Below are positions 14,637-14,637 of a stretch of DNA of 14,637 bases, in pieces. Position 1 is the first letter of the stretch; the number at the start of each line of letters is the position of its first letter. The position numbers were made by a program, and so were the translations under genes. The notes beneath the pieces were generated by a model. That model saw nothing but the letters and a program-made list of their open reading frames with translations, was not told the origin of the DNA and ran no database searches. The DNA is from Xanthobacteraceae bacterium (GTDB taxonomy: Bacteria > Pseudomonadota > Alphaproteobacteria > Rhizobiales > Xanthobacteraceae), in assembly GCA_025929595.1 (NCBI GenBank), contig JAICQA010000026.1, positions 1-14,637 on the forward strand. The letters are read 5' to 3'.

Positions 14637-14637
14637 A

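Noticed and set aside
14577..14637. Start of a divergent gene from the ATG at 14577
   Set aside because: The frame meets a TAA stop within 14 codons and has no ribosome site or coding character.

Overview
The window is GC-rich, gene-dense bacterial DNA with strong G/C preference at third codon positions. Gene content (ADP-heptose synthesis, inner-core heptosyltransferases, an MsbA-like exporter) marks a Gram-negative. Codon use, the protein sequences and a 62-bp double-hairpin intergenic element of a kind I associate with Bradyrhizobium/Afipia/Rhodopseudomonas relatives point to an alphaproteobacterium of the order Hyphomicrobiales. This assignment is inference from pattern recognition, not from a marker gene.

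Layout. 39-986 (+) is heptosyltransferase I (waaC). It converges, across the 62-bp palindromic element at 991-1052, on a four-gene minus-strand block that reads right to left: gmhA (4422-3826), gmhB (3826-3299), waaF (3299-2304) and a CaiB/BaiF class III CoA-transferase (2296-1064). The gmhA/gmhB and gmhB/waaF junctions are both one-base TGATG overlaps. From a shared 111-bp control region, hldD (4534-5514) and the fused kinase/adenylyltransferase hldE (5530-6999) run the other way. The window therefore holds all the enzymes needed to turn sedoheptulose 7-phosphate into ADP-L-glycero-D-manno-heptose, plus the two transferases that place the first two heptoses on lipid A-Kdo.

The right half holds UDP-glucose-centred sugar nucleotide genes: galE (7096-8091, +), a UDP-glucose 6-dehydrogenase (8158-9474, +), an RmlD-like reductase on the minus strand (10488-9481), galU (10621-11502, +) and an MsbA-like ABC transporter (about 11631-13427, +). 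GalU makes UDP-glucose, which the dehydrogenase and GalE convert to UDP-glucuronate and UDP-galactose. The exporter would flip the lipid A-core or another lipid-linked product. The last gene, gentisate 1,2-dioxygenase (14501-13431, -), belongs to aromatic catabolism and has its own operator-like palindrome upstream.

Most of the window is a conventional envelope-polysaccharide locus, and I see no clearly new system. Points that deserve a second look: the RmlD-like protein has His where the catalytic SDR Tyr should be and carries a charged C-terminal tail; GmhB has lost most of its zinc-knob ligands; a CoA-transferase is embedded in the heptose operon; and there is a well-formed 26-bp dyad in front of the dioxygenase. 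No gene-free stretch exceeds 300 bases.
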